This document shows, piece after piece, positions 50,571-60,700 of a DNA stretch of 64,000 nt. The stretch lies in assembly GCA_016715945.1 (NCBI GenBank), contig JADJXJ010000001.1, positions 2,108,001-2,172,000 of the forward strand, written 5' to 3'. Both the position numbers and the translations under genes were made by a program. The notes under the pieces were generated by a model that was not told where the DNA came from, did not search any database, and worked only from the letters and a program-made list of their open reading frames with translations. Every line of letters begins with the position of its first letter. The first letter of the stretch is position 1. This DNA is from Bacteroidota bacterium (GTDB lineage Bacteria; Bacteroidota; Bacteroidia; Bacteroidales; F082).

Positions 50571-50658
50571 CGGAGAGAGCGGGATTCGAACCCGCGATAC
50601 CCTTTTGAGGTATACACACTTTCCAGGCGTGCGCCTTCAACCACTCGGCCATCTCTCC
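50571..50658 (-). tRNA. tRNA-Ser (GGA anticodon)
   Basis: A class II tRNA of 88 bases on the minus strand: acceptor GGAGAGA / TCTCTCC, D arm GGCCGAGTGGTTGAAGGC, anticodon loop CTGGAAA (GGA), a long variable arm (TATACC CTCAAAA GGGTAT region), T arm GGTTCGAATCC, discriminator G. CCA not encoded. Confidence 0.95.
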
Positions 50659-50661
50659 AAA

Positions 50662-50693
50662 AACTTCAGCGTGAACGCACGCTTGTTGAAGTT
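50662..50693 (-). promoter_or_regulatory. Hairpin immediately upstream of tRNA-Ser
   Basis: AACTTCA - GCGTG - AACG - CACGC - ttgt - TGAAGTT: an inner 5-bp stem with a 4-base loop and an outer 7-bp stem with one bulge. It lies between the tRNA 5' end (50658) and the two -7 boxes. Confidence 0.5.
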
Positions 50694-50698
50694 GCGGC

Positions 50699-50714
50699 CA
50701 AAAGTACAAAAATA
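50699..50714 (-). promoter_or_regulatory. Two tandem -7 boxes for tRNA-Ser
   Basis: Minus strand TATTTTTG (50707-50714) followed directly by TACTTTTG (50699-50706), 41 bases before the tRNA. The rest of 50715-50813 shows nothing further. Confidence 0.45.
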
Positions 50715-50813
50715 TTTTTTCGCTCTCCAGCATTTTTTTAAAGCAGGCTTTGTTTTGATTATTTCTAAATTACTATGAATCAGCAGAAAATATTGAAACA
50801 AACGTTTTAGCGC

Positions 50814-53800
50814 CTACTTTTTCAGCATCAGCTTCAGGAGCGTTCGCCCCGGCTGGCCATCCAGATAAAGCAGATAAGTGCCCTCGGAATAAGCGCTCAG
50901 ATCGAGGCTTTCACCAGCCGAAACCAGCCCTTGAATCAAAAGCTGCCCGCTCAGACTGTAAAGGCGGTAATGTGCAATTTTATCAATCCCGTCCAGGACA
51001 ATCCGGCCGGAAGTGGGATTGGGAAACACCTGCATTTTCGCCACCAACTCCGGCTGGCCCAGCACCACACTCAGGCTGGTTGCCTTGCTCAGGCCCTGAT
51101 GTACATAGGTGCCTGTTTGGGGGAAAGTTGGATCGTAGGTGGCTGCCAGGGCGGTCAACTCTGTGCCACGAAGTCGTTTGAGCAAGATGTGCTCTCCGGG
51201 ATTAAACCCCTGGATTACAGGGCTTAGGGTGTCGGTTCCAAAGAGTGTGAGCACAAGTGGCTGATCGGTTGTATTTATTTCGATCGCTCCGGCAGGCAGT
51301 CCTCCGGCCGTAAATGCCATGATCATGTCGCCAGGCTCAAGGGCTTGCTGTAAAACGGTGGCAGGCAGAAGTACAAGGTGGCTGTCGCCCGTGGGAGCTA
51401 TTGCATCAGCGCGTAGTTGTTGTTGGCCGTCAATGGGCGAACCCGGGGTTTTGCACGAGGGAAAGCTCAATTGCATGCTCTGCGGACTGTGGACATAGTA
51501 AGAACGGCCGGGCTGAAGCTCGGTGAGCGTGCCGATGTTTTGTTCCGGCCAGGCCACACCTGCCCTGGCAACCTCTTTGACGAGGAGGGATTGTGGCAGC
51601 CAATTCTGCAGGACGACCGGGCAGTTTACCGTGACGGGTATCAGGTTCCATCCAGCCTGCAGGTTGATGGTTGAAGGAGCCGGTTCAGGACCGGAGATTG
51701 TCATGACCGAGGGAGCTTCCATACGCACCTTGTAGCCCTTGCTGGCATCCCAGCTTCCGAGGGTATTCACCCCGCCGGCAGGATGATAAACACCTGCGTC
51801 GGATTGCACAGCAATCAGGTCGCCGGTGAGCGAACCAAAAAGCTGTTCAATGTTGCTTTGCAAAGGCACAACAGCGCTTCCCAGGCTGTTCCAGCCCGGA
51901 CGCAGCAGGGCGTGCTGTACCTGATAGCCTCCGGTTGTAGCTATCTGAAAATCATCTATATATAAACCATCTTTGACAACAGACCCATCGCTGACAAACT
52001 TGAAACGGAATTGCACCCAGGGCTGGCCGAGGTATTGGTTGAGGTTGTAGGTGCGTTGCTGCCAGGTGTTTTGCAGCCCGTTGAACTGGGCGATCTGCGT
52101 CCAGCTGGTATTGTTGGTACTGACTTCGAAATAGACATAATCATAATTGGTTTCCAGATCGTAGCGTGTCCAGAAACTCACTGCTGCACTGGTGTAGCCC
52201 AGGCTCAGGTCGATGGGTCGCAGGTAGGCATAGCTGGTGGTATTGTTGGTGTAGTTGCCCACGGGGCTTTCGCTGATTGAATGGGTTGGAGAATAAGATT
52301 GCACTGTGCTGAGCCCCCATTGGTGCGTAAACTGCCAATAACCTGCGCCGTCTTCAAAATTCATTACAACCGGAAGGGTCATTGGTGGCATGGGCACTGC
52401 GCTTACTTCGTTGGACGGAGGCGATTCCTGTAATGTCTGCTGATAAACGGCTGTCACCTTATATTGATAGGTGTTTCCATTGGTTACTTCCAGGTCAAAG
52501 TAACGGTTGTTGGAAGTTGAGTCGATGGCCTGGCCGTTGCGGTAGATTTTGAAATATGCTGCATCGGGTAGGGGCGACCAATTGAGTCGTACATAGTTGC
52601 TACCGGCGGTGGCCGTCAGATTTTGTGGTGGGTTGAGCCGGTTGGCCAGCACAGCCAGCGAAGCCAGGGTGGCCCGGGTGAATATGGCAGCCTGTGCGGC
52701 ATTGTTGTAGCTTGGACCCACACGGTCGTTGGAGGTATGAATAAATGGACTGTAATCGGGTACCGCTTCGAAAGGAAAGATACCCATGAAACCGTTGTTG
52801 TTGAACGAGGTATGGTCGCTATCGCCTCCGCTGAGGCTGCCGGGGGTTACAACGAACTCGGGGAGATAAGTAGCAGCTACCTCGGTGTAAAACTGTGCCA
52901 GCGGAGCGGCAGAAGGGGGATAAATGAGTGTGCTTTTTATGGTTGTGTTTCCCGGTTTGAGGTAACCAATCATGTCGAGATTAAAGTAGCCCTGGATGTT
53001 CATGCCCTGGTTTTTGGCCCGGAGGGCATAAGCCGCACTTCCATACAGCCCGTATTCTTCGCCCGAGAAGGCGCAAAAAACGATGCTCCGGTCGAAGGTG
53101 TAATTGCTCATGATGCGGGCTATTTCGAGCACTGCCGCTGTGCCGCTGGCATTGTCGTCGGCTCCGGGTGCGGTCGAACCGGTGCTGTACGAATCGTAAT
53201 GCGCTCCGCAAATCACATATTCATCAGGATATTTTGTGCCTTGCAGTGTGGCAATGACATTGTCGCTGGCCGCTCCTCCGGGCATGGCAAAGTCCATCAC
53301 TTCCACGCTCAGGCCATAACTCAGAAACTTGTCCTTGATCCAGTTTTGTGCTGATACACTTTGCGGCTGATAGGCATTGCGCGTGCCGTAATCTTCGAGG
53401 TGCTGGGTGCTGGCTGTGATGTTAAGCGGATTAACCTGTGCAATAAGCTGTTGCACAAATGGATCCGGGGTCTGACTGCGGCCCGAAAGAAACAGTTCGG
53501 CTTCTGGCAGGCTGACCGGTTCGGGCTGCAGGCGCACTATCCCATTATGGTGGTATGGTGTGATGGGGATAAGCGCATCGCTGACGCGCACCACCATCCA
53601 GCCCGGCCCGCTGTGAAGCACGGTGGCTTTTGATGCCACATCGTTTAATGCCTCATGTTTCTTTGGTTCAGGCACATGCAGATAATAATACCGTACACCC
53701 GGCTCCCAGGCCCGGACATCGAGCACCACATGAGGTTCTTTGGGAGTAAAATCGAGTGTTGCGATTACAAAATTGTCGCCGGTGTAGTGAACCTTAATCG

Positions 53801-53921
53801 CAGGGTTCTCTACAAGCTGCAGGTTGTGGCGCGCGCCACTGGTTTTGATATACACAAGCTGTCCGGCAATAAGCCATTGAAAACATAAAACCAGCAACGG
53901 CAGGATGATTACACGCTTCAT
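50814..53921 (-). CDS. Secreted M28 aminopeptidase-like protein with T9SS sorting domain
   Basis: Protein of 1035 residues. Order: signal peptide; N-terminal beta domain; M28 zinc peptidase (about 180-430) with GAHYDSYSTGSTAPGADDNASG (in two pieces GAHYDS and GADDNASG), the catalytic glutamates in FSGEEYGLYGS and the late HTSNDRVG; an Fn3 domain (about 435-520, NLTATAGSNYVRLNWSP); a MAM/jelly-roll-like domain (about 525-670, FWTRYDLETNYDYVYFEV); a beta-rich part; and the C-terminal sorting domain FPNPTSGRIVLDG, LYSLSGQL. It should be exported by the type IX system and digest peptides outside the cell. Confidence 0.94.
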   Translation of the reverse strand: MKRVIILPLLVLCFQWLIAGQLVYIKTSGARHNLQLVENPAIKVHYTGDNFVIATLDFTPKEPHVVLDVRAWEPGVRYYYLHVPEPKKHEALNDVASKATVLHSGPGWMVVRVSDALIPITPYHHNGIVRLQPEPVSLPEAELFLSGRSQTPDPFVQQLIAQVNPLNITASTQHLEDYGTRNAYQPQSVSAQNWIKDKFLSYGLSVEVMDFAMPGGAASDNVIATLQGTKYPDEYVICGAHYDSYSTGSTAPGADDNASGTAAVLEIARIMSNYTFDRSIVFCAFSGEEYGLYGSAAYALRAKNQGMNIQGYFNLDMIGYLKPGNTTIKSTLIYPPSAAPLAQFYTEVAATYLPEFVVTPGSLSGGDSDHTSFNNNGFMGIFPFEAVPDYSPFIHTSNDRVGPSYNNAAQAAIFTRATLASLAVLANRLNPPQNLTATAGSNYVRLNWSPLPDAAYFKIYRNGQAIDSTSNNRYFDLEVTNGNTYQYKVTAVYQQTLQESPPSNEVSAVPMPPMTLPVVMNFEDGAGYWQFTHQWGLSTVQSYSPTHSISESPVGNYTNNTTSYAYLRPIDLSLGYTSAAVSFWTRYDLETNYDYVYFEVSTNNTSWTQIAQFNGLQNTWQQRTYNLNQYLGQPWVQFRFKFVSDGSVVKDGLYIDDFQIATTGGYQVQHALLRPGWNSLGSAVVPLQSNIEQLFGSLTGDLIAVQSDAGVYHPAGGVNTLGSWDASKGYKVRMEAPSVMTISGPEPAPSTINLQAGWNLIPVTVNCPVVLQNWLPQSLLVKEVARAGVAWPEQNIGTLTELQPGRSYYVHSPQSMQLSFPSCKTPGSPIDGQQQLRADAIAPTGDSHLVLLPATVLQQALEPGDMIMAFTAGGLPAGAIEINTTDQPLVLTLFGTDTLSPVIQGFNPGEHILLKRLRGTELTALAATYDPTFPQTGTYVHQGLSKATSLSVVLGQPELVAKMQVFPNPTSGRIVLDGIDKIAHYRLYSLSGQLLIQGLVSAGESLDLSAYSEGTYLLYLDGQPGRTLLKLMLKK

Positions 53922-53943
53922 GATAAAACTGATAAGGGTACGC

Positions 53944-53951
53944 CAAAGGTA
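53944..53951 (-). promoter_or_regulatory. -7 box for the M28 peptidase gene
   Basis: Minus strand TACCTTTG, 23 bases before the start codon. No clear -33. Confidence 0.45.
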
Positions 53952-54036
53952 GGCAATATCAAATAGGTAGGCTTGCGCTGAGGCAGTTCTTTTCGTGCCC
54001 TGATCAGCAAAATTGCAGTTGGAACACCCGCCTGGC

Positions 54037-55071
54037 TTACTCTATGGTCATCTCACCGCGCAGGGGTGTCTGGAGCAGGCGTACGAGTGCATCGCCCAGG
54101 TAACCCTCGCCAAGCAGATACATGAGTTTGGTGATGGCCGATTCGGTGGTGATGTCGTATCCGCTGATCAATCCAATCTGGCTGAGCCGCACACTGGTTT
54201 CGTATTTTCCGAGTTCCACTGCGCCTGCCTTGCATTGGGTCACGTTGAAAATGAGCAATCCGTTGCGTATGGCCTTGTCGAGCGCTTCGATAAACCAGTC
54301 GTCAGTAGGTGCATTGCCCGAACCGAAAGTTTCGAGGATGAGCGCCTTAAGTCCAGGGATGCCCAGTGTGCTGTTGACTACGGCCGGACTGATGCCGGGA
54401 AACAGTTTGAGGATGCTCACATTGTTGTCCAGACGTTTGTGTGCGCGCAGCCTTTTGAAGTTGGGCTTAAGGATGTTGGCTTTGTTGTACCGGATATGCA
54501 CCCCCACTTCGGCAAGCAATGGATAATTGCCCGAAACAAATGCATTGAACCCCTCAGCGTTGAATTTTGTGGTCCGGTTTCCACGCATCAGCCTGTTTTC
54601 GAAATAGATGGCCACTTCGGGCACAAGAGCCACCCCATCTTCTTTGGCTGCGGCAATCTCGATGGCGGTCAGGAAATTTTCGCGGCCATCCGTACGTATC
54701 TCACCCATAGGCAGTTGCGATCCGGTGAGGATGACGGGCTTGTTCAGGTTTTCGAGCATGAAACTCAAGGCCGAAGCGGTGTAGGCCATGGTATCGCTAC
54801 CATGGAGCACCACAAAACCATCGTACTTTTCATAGTTGTGCTCAATGGTTTCGACAAGCCTGACCCAGAAATCGGGTTTCACATTGCTGCTGTCGATAAG
54901 TGGCTCAAATCCAACGAAATCGATATGATAACCAAAGCTGCCAAGCATGGGCAGATGTTCGTACATATTGCTGAAGTCGAAGGGTACAAGCGCTCCTGTG
55001 GCAGGATCCTTGACCATTCCGATGGTACCGCCGGTGTAGATTACCAGCAAAGCTTTGGTTTCTTCGGTCAT
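54037..55071 (-). CDS. ansA: Type I L-asparaginase
   Basis: Enzyme of 344 residues that hydrolyses asparagine. The first catalytic threonine is in VIYTGGTIGMVKDP, the second in VVLHGSDTMAYTASALSFM. GSQLPMGEIRTDGRENFL and GNRTTKFNAEGFNAF are further family blocks. No signal peptide, so cytoplasmic. Its start overlaps the tatD stop by four bases (ATGA). Confidence 0.95.
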   Translation of the reverse strand: MTEETKALLVIYTGGTIGMVKDPATGALVPFDFSNMYEHLPMLGSFGYHIDFVGFEPLIDSSNVKPDFWVRLVETIEHNYEKYDGFVVLHGSDTMAYTASALSFMLENLNKPVILTGSQLPMGEIRTDGRENFLTAIEIAAAKEDGVALVPEVAIYFENRLMRGNRTTKFNAEGFNAFVSGNYPLLAEVGVHIRYNKANILKPNFKRLRAHKRLDNNVSILKLFPGISPAVVNSTLGIPGLKALILETFGSGNAPTDDWFIEALDKAIRNGLLIFNVTQCKAGAVELGKYETSVRLSQIGLISGYDITTESAITKLMYLLGEGYLGDALVRLLQTPLRGEMTIE

Positions 55072-55850
55072 TGCAAGTTGAGGTTAAAAAGTTTTGATGC
55101 ATTTTGGGTTGTCAGACGGGCCATTTCTTCCACGTCAGTTGCATACACCTGCGAAAGTTTGCTAACCACTTCCACAATGAAGGCGCTTTCGTTGCGCTTG
55201 CCACGGTGGGGCACCGGAGGCAAGTAGGGCGAATCGGTTTCGAGCACAATGCTTTCGGGGGGAATCTGACTGAGCACATGGGGTAAGTCCGAATTTTTGT
55301 AGGTGACTACACCGCCAATACCGAAATAAAATCCCAGGTCAAGGATGCGACGGGCTTCTTCTGCTCCGCCTGTAAAACAATGAAATACGCCTTTGAGCCG
55401 GCCGTCCTGCAATTTTTCAACTATCTTCAGGATTACCTCAAAGGCTTCGCGGGTATGAATGGCCACAGGAAAACCCAGCCTGGCTGCCCAACCAAGCTGC
55501 TCTTCAAAGGCTTCCTCCTGTGCCGCAGCATGGGTTTTGTCCCAATACAGGTCAATGCCGATTTCGCCTACACCTATGTATTGATTGGTGTTGTCGAACA
55601 ACACCTGCCCGATGAGGTCGAGTTGCCTGCGGTAATCGTCTTTCACATACGTGGGGTGAAGGCCCATCATCGGCCTGCAGTTTTCCGGCCATTGGCGGCA
55701 CATTTGCATCATAGGCCCGATGCTGGCCTGGTCGATGTTTGGAAGCAGCATAAGCTGAACCCCGGCCTGCAGCGCCCGCTGCATCACTTCGCGACGGTCG
55801 CCGTCAAACTCTTCAAGGTAAAGATGGGCGTGCGTATCGATGAGTTTCAT
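55068..55850 (-). CDS. tatD: TatD-family metal-dependent hydrolase
   Basis: TIM-barrel nuclease of 260 residues. Metal-binding motifs: IDTHAHLYLEEF, VGEIGIDLYWD, IHTREAFEV, FHCFTGG and VLETDSPYLPP. First gene of the operon with ansA; divergent from the GT9 gene at 55902. Confidence 0.95.
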   Translation of the reverse strand: MKLIDTHAHLYLEEFDGDRREVMQRALQAGVQLMLLPNIDQASIGPMMQMCRQWPENCRPMMGLHPTYVKDDYRRQLDLIGQVLFDNTNQYIGVGEIGIDLYWDKTHAAAQEEAFEEQLGWAARLGFPVAIHTREAFEVILKIVEKLQDGRLKGVFHCFTGGAEEARRILDLGFYFGIGGVVTYKNSDLPHVLSQIPPESIVLETDSPYLPPVPHRGKRNESAFIVEVVSKLSQVYATDVEEMARLTTQNASKLFNLNLQ

Positions 55851-55867
55851 GCCGCGAAATTACGCTT

Positions 55868-55897
55868 TTTGGATGGCTCGCTTTGTTTGTACTTTTG
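55868..55897 (+). promoter_or_regulatory. Promoter of the GT9 gene, likely leaderless
   Basis: TTTG (55868-55871), 18 bases, TACTTTTG (55890-55897), then only four bases to the ATG at 55902. The transcript should begin at or near the A of ATG. Confidence 0.6.
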
Positions 55898-55901
55898 CTG
55901 C

Positions 55902-56909
55902 ATGAACCAGGCAAAGAAAATCCTGCTCATCCGCTTCAGCTCCATTGGCGATATTGTGCTGACCAGCCCTGTGGTGAGGTGCATCAAAAAACAACTGCCC
56001 GATTGCAGCCTGCATGTGCTCACCAAAAAACAGAATGCAGAGCTTTTCGCCCACAACCCTTATGTGGACAAGGTGCATGTGTTGGACAAGGATTTGACGG
56101 AAGTGATTCGCCAGCTGAAAGAAGAACAGTTCGACTTTGTAGCCGACCTGCATTGCAACCTGCGCTCGATGCGGGTGAGGACAGCATTAGGTGTGCGCTC
56201 CGAAGGCTTCCCGAAACTGAACTTAAAGAAGTACGTGCTGGTAAGGTTCAAGTGGAACCTGATGCCTGCTGTTCATGTGGTGGACAGGTATTTTGAGGCC
56301 GTTAAGCCTTTGGGTGTGGTGAACGATGGTGCCGGCCTCGACTTTTTCGCCGGCGATGCCGGGATTCCTGAGGATGCCCCTTCGTGGATAAACACGGACT
56401 TTCTGGCAGTGGTGATCGGGGGCCAGCACAATACGAAAATTCTTCCGGCCAATAAAGTTGCCGAAGTTGTGCAAAAAGTTGATATGCCGGTAGTTTTGCT
56501 CGGTGGCCCTGCCGACAGGGAACGTGGTTCGCTTATTGAAGAACTTTCAGGAAAAGCAACGGTCTGGAATGCGTGCGGCCGGCTCAGCCTGATGCAATCG
56601 GCCAGGGTAGTCGGGCGCGCCTCGGTAGTGCTCAGCAACGATACGGGACTGATGCACATTGCGGCAGCCTATCGCAAGCCATTGGTTTCCGTTTGGGGAA
56701 ATACCGTGCCTGCCCTTGGCATGTATCCTTACATGCCCGGAGACGAATCAAAGTCGGTTATTGTGGAAAACACCAAAGTTTCCTGCCGGCCCTGCTCCAA
56801 GATCGGTTTCGACAGCTGCCCCAAAAAGCATTTCGAATGCATGAACAGCCTCGATGCCGGTCATATTGTGGCATCGGCAAAGCGCCTGAAACAAATGTCC
56901 GGGGCTTAG
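55902..56909 (+). CDS. Glycosyltransferase family 9 (heptosyltransferase-like)
   Basis: GT-B enzyme of 335 residues that probably transfers heptose or another sugar to the LPS core. I chose the ATG at 55902 because MNQAKKILLIRFSSIGDIVLT is the standard GT9 start; the longer frame overlaps tatD on the other strand. Further blocks: FDFVADLHCNLRS, VLLGGPADRERG, LMQSARVVGRASVVLSNDTGLMHIA and PCSKIGFDSCPKKHFECM, a Cys-rich end common in Bacteroidota members. Confidence 0.93.
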   Translation: MNQAKKILLIRFSSIGDIVLTSPVVRCIKKQLPDCSLHVLTKKQNAELFAHNPYVDKVHVLDKDLTEVIRQLKEEQFDFVADLHCNLRSMRVRTALGVRSEGFPKLNLKKYVLVRFKWNLMPAVHVVDRYFEAVKPLGVVNDGAGLDFFAGDAGIPEDAPSWINTDFLAVVIGGQHNTKILPANKVAEVVQKVDMPVVLLGGPADRERGSLIEELSGKATVWNACGRLSLMQSARVVGRASVVLSNDTGLMHIAAAYRKPLVSVWGNTVPALGMYPYMPGDESKSVIVENTKVSCRPCSKIGFDSCPKKHFECMNSLDAGHIVASAKRLKQMSGA

Positions 56910-57550
56910 ACGCCAATGGCCACAAAAGGATTGGTCACCTTTTCGGTGCCAATGGTGGTCTCGGGGCCGTGTCCGGGATAAACCACAGTGGCATCGGGCA
57001 GGACAAAGAGCTTGCGCCATATGCTGTTTTTCAGCACATCGTAATCCCCACCCGGAAGATCGGTGCGACCAATGCTTTGATGAAAAAGCACATCGCCTGC
57101 AAACAGACTGCCGCTGGGCTGGTGATAATAACAAACACTGCCCAGCGCATGGCCGGGTGTATGTAGCACTTTTAGGGTGGTCAGGCCAAAGCTCACTTCG
57201 TCGGCATCGTCGATTATAATGGCGGGTTCAAAAGTTCCACTGAGCATCAAACCAAACATTTGTGCCTGATCCTCTGCATTTTGTAGGTAAAGCTTGCCGT
57301 CGGGGTGGGCAGTTGCCTGCAAACCAAAGGTATTCATGGCCCAGGCTACGCCGAGCACATGATCGATGTGTGTATGGGTGAGCAACAAGCGTGCAGGCTG
57401 AAGCTTGTGTTGTTGAACAAAACTGCTGAGCACGCGCTGTTCGTCGGGCGATGCACAGGCCGGATCGATGATGGCACATTGGCCGGTTTCGTCGAACAAC
57501 ACATAGGTATTTACCTGAAAAGGATTGAAAACGAATTTCTTGATTTGCAT
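56906..57550 (-). CDS. MBL-fold metallo-hydrolase (glyoxalase II-like)
   Basis: Protein of 214 residues. I chose ATG at 57550 (MQIKKFVFNPFQVNTYVLF), the usual start; ATG at 57568 adds six residues. Metal motif THTHIDHVLG, then TPGHALGSVCYYH, LFAGDVLFHQSIGRTDLPGG and VYPGHGPETTIG. The class resembles glyoxalase II or persulfide dioxygenase-like hydrolases; the substrate is not clear. Its stop interlocks with that of the GT9 gene. Confidence 0.93.
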   Translation of the reverse strand: MQIKKFVFNPFQVNTYVLFDETGQCAIIDPACASPDEQRVLSSFVQQHKLQPARLLLTHTHIDHVLGVAWAMNTFGLQATAHPDGKLYLQNAEDQAQMFGLMLSGTFEPAIIIDDADEVSFGLTTLKVLHTPGHALGSVCYYHQPSGSLFAGDVLFHQSIGRTDLPGGDYDVLKNSIWRKLFVLPDATVVYPGHGPETTIGTEKVTNPFVAIGV

Positions 57551-57707
57551 GGGCGGAAGTATTCGCATGTGGTATTTTGCAAATTAACACATTTTGGCCC
57601 AAACTGTTGCAGCTGCTCTGCAAGTGCCCTCTGTTGCAGTGCCGGTGCATCGGATGCAATGACCGATTTGTATTACTTTAGTGGCGCCATTTCAGGTTTA
57701 TCACTGC

Positions 57708-60700
57708 ATGCATTCTGCCCTTCGAGAAACCCGCTCAGCCAGCTGCACCTGCAACAGGTTTCGCCTGTTGATGCTGCTTATTGTGCTTTTGATCAAGGGA
57801 TTGCCGGCGGTTGCACAGTTCTACAGCGGCTCGCAGATGGATTTCGGGAAAAACCGCATCCAGTGGGGCGAAACGATCTGGTCGTTCTATCAGTTCGACA
57901 AGTTCGACACCTATTTCTACCTCAATGGCAGCGAGCTTGCCCTTTACGCAGCACGTTATGCCGACCAACAGATTCCGCTGATGGAACGGCGGTTGCAAAC
58001 CACACTCAGCGAAAAAATCCAGTTTGTGATATTCAACAACCTGGGCGATCTCAAGCAAAGCAATATTGGCCTGGCCTCGCAGCAAACTTATAATGTAGGT
58101 GGCATCACCCATATTGTGGGTAGCAAGGTGATTGTGTATTTCGATGGAAATTATGTCAATTTCGAGCGCCAGATCCGTGCCGGCATCGCAGACATTCTGA
58201 TCAATCAGCTGATGTTTGGCGGCAGCCTGGGTTCACAAATCCGCAATGCCACCTTGCTCAGGTTGCCTCAATGGTACATGAAGGGCTTGCTGTCGTACCT
58301 TTCGGAAGACTGGAACACAGAGCTTGACGGCATTATGTTTCAGGGAATTACGTCGGGTCGTTTTCGGAAGCTCAATCGCATCGAAGGTCAGGATGCCCTT
58401 GTTGCCGGTCATTCGTTCTGGCGCTTCATCGAAAAGACCTATGGCGCATCGGCCATACCCGACGTGGTGCATCTTACCCAGTCCGGCCGAAACATCCAGA
58501 GTGGCTTTCAGGCAGTAACCGGGGTAAAATTCAAGCAGTTGGCAAAAGACTGGTTCAGTTTTTACGAACAATCGTACAAAGGTCACAACATACGCCTGCC
58601 TGGTCAGCCACTGCCACTGAAATACCGTACCTACCGCAGGTTTATCCGGCCAAGCTTTAGTCCCGACGGCAATTATCTGAGTTACGTGAGCAGCGACGAG
58701 GGCCGCATTCGCATGTACCTCCAGGACCTGCGCACAGGAAAACGTCGTGTGATGTTTCGCAGCGGATACAGCACCGATGAGAAAATCGACGATTCTTTTC
58801 CGCTGACTGCCTGGCACCCTTCGGGTAACATTCTGGCATTTGTGCTCGAGGAAAAAGGGCGGATCCACCTTTACCTGTACAATCTGGAAGACCGCAGCCT
58901 GGACAAACGCAACCTGTATGATTTTCAAAAAGTAACACACATCAGCTACTCGGGCGATGGCCGGCGGTTGGCCATGTCGGCCGTGCGCCAGGGCAAGCCG
59001 GACATTTACATCTTCGACCTGGCATCGAATTCATGGACACAGATCACCGACGATTTCTACACCGACCTATTTCCTGTTTTCACTGAACGCGACCAGCGGA
59101 TTGTCTTCAGTTCGAACCGTCCGGAACCCCTGCTGCGATCAGAACGTGAGCCCGAAAACACCTTAAGACCAGCCACTTTCGATTTGTTTGCCTACGATGT
59201 CAGAAGGCGTTCGAACCAACTCATCCGGCTCACCGATACTCCTCTGGCCAACGAAACCCAGACCACCCTTGCCGGGCCGGGACTGATTTATTTCCTGAGC
59301 AACGAAACTGGCTTCAGCAACATATTCACCGGCCGATTCGACAGCGCCATTGCTTATGTGGATACCACCGTGCACTACCGCTACTTTCTGGAAACACAGC
59401 AGCTGACCAACTTCACCGCCAACCTTTCCTACTTCACCGGATCGGCTCTTGTGGGCGAATATATGGCCGTTGCACGCGACGGCAGGTATGATAAGATATT
59501 CAGGCTCAGGCCCGAAGAACTCGATCCGGGTGCCGAGGCACTAAGCCGCTCCGTTTTTATGCAAACAATCGTAGAGCAGCAGGAGCGCGAAACCATGCAA
59601 ACCGGACAACAACAAAAAAGCCGCAAACATTTCAGAAGCGTGTTCCGACCGGCCGAAATGCCCTCCGACACCCTGGAAAGCCCCTCACCTGCACGTCAGG
59701 GCGCTTTTGGCATTTCGGGCAGCCAGCGACTGGCATTGCTCAACCAGGGCACCGAAGAACAACGTACCGACCAGTTCAGGCAGCCCAAGCGACGTATTTA
59801 TCTGGTGGAATATTTCTACGATGCCCTCACCACACAGATCGACTTTTCCTACATCAACCGCAGCTACCAACCTTTTACCGGCGGGGGCAGCCCCATATTT
59901 CTCAACCCCGGATTCAATGTGCTCACCGGCATCAACCTCACCGACCTGCTCGAAGATTATCGCATCAGCGGAGGGGTGCGCCTGAATTCGAGCCTGATCA
60001 ACAACGAATATGTTTTCATATTCAACAACCTGAAGCACAGGCTCGACCGCACAATCGTACTGCATCGCAATACCCTCGAAAACTTTGATGAGGAGGCTGA
60101 CCAGTTTACCCGCACCCATATCCATCAGGGTGTCTATTCGCTTACCTGGCCGTTCAGCGAAATCCTCTCCTTCCGTGGAAGCGCATTCTACCGCAACGAC
60201 ATGACGGTATGGCTGGCCACCGATCAAACCTCGCTGAGCAAAAAGAACCAGTTTGACCATTGGGCAGGAATCAGGGCCGAGCTCACTTTCGACAATACCC
60301 GACAGCTGGGCATGAACCTGTTCACCGGCCGGCGATGGAAAATATTTGGGGAATATTACCAGATGGTGCTGCCCGAGCAGCGCAACTTCAGCGTCCTGGG
60401 ATTCGACTACCGCCATTACGAGCGCATTCACCGCAATTTCATCTGGGCAGGACGCCTGGCCGGAAGCACTTCTTTCGGACAGGACAAGCTCATTTATTAC
60501 ATGGGCGGTGTGGACGGATGGCTCATTCCCCGCTTCGACCAGTCCACCCCCATCGACCGCAAACAAAACTACCGCTATCAGACACTGGCCACCAATATGC
60601 GCGGGTTTAACCAGAACATCCGGAACGGCAACAACTTTTTGCTGGCCAATACCGAGCTGCGCCTGCCGGTGTTCAGCTACCTGCTCAACAATCCGATCAG

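Noticed and set aside
50483..50644. N-terminal extension of exbB
   Set aside because: It reads into the tRNA-Ser gene; the signal peptide starts at 50482.
54013..55227. 404-codon frame antisense to the asparaginase gene
   Set aside because: The asparaginase on the minus strand is certain; the antisense protein shows nothing recognisable.
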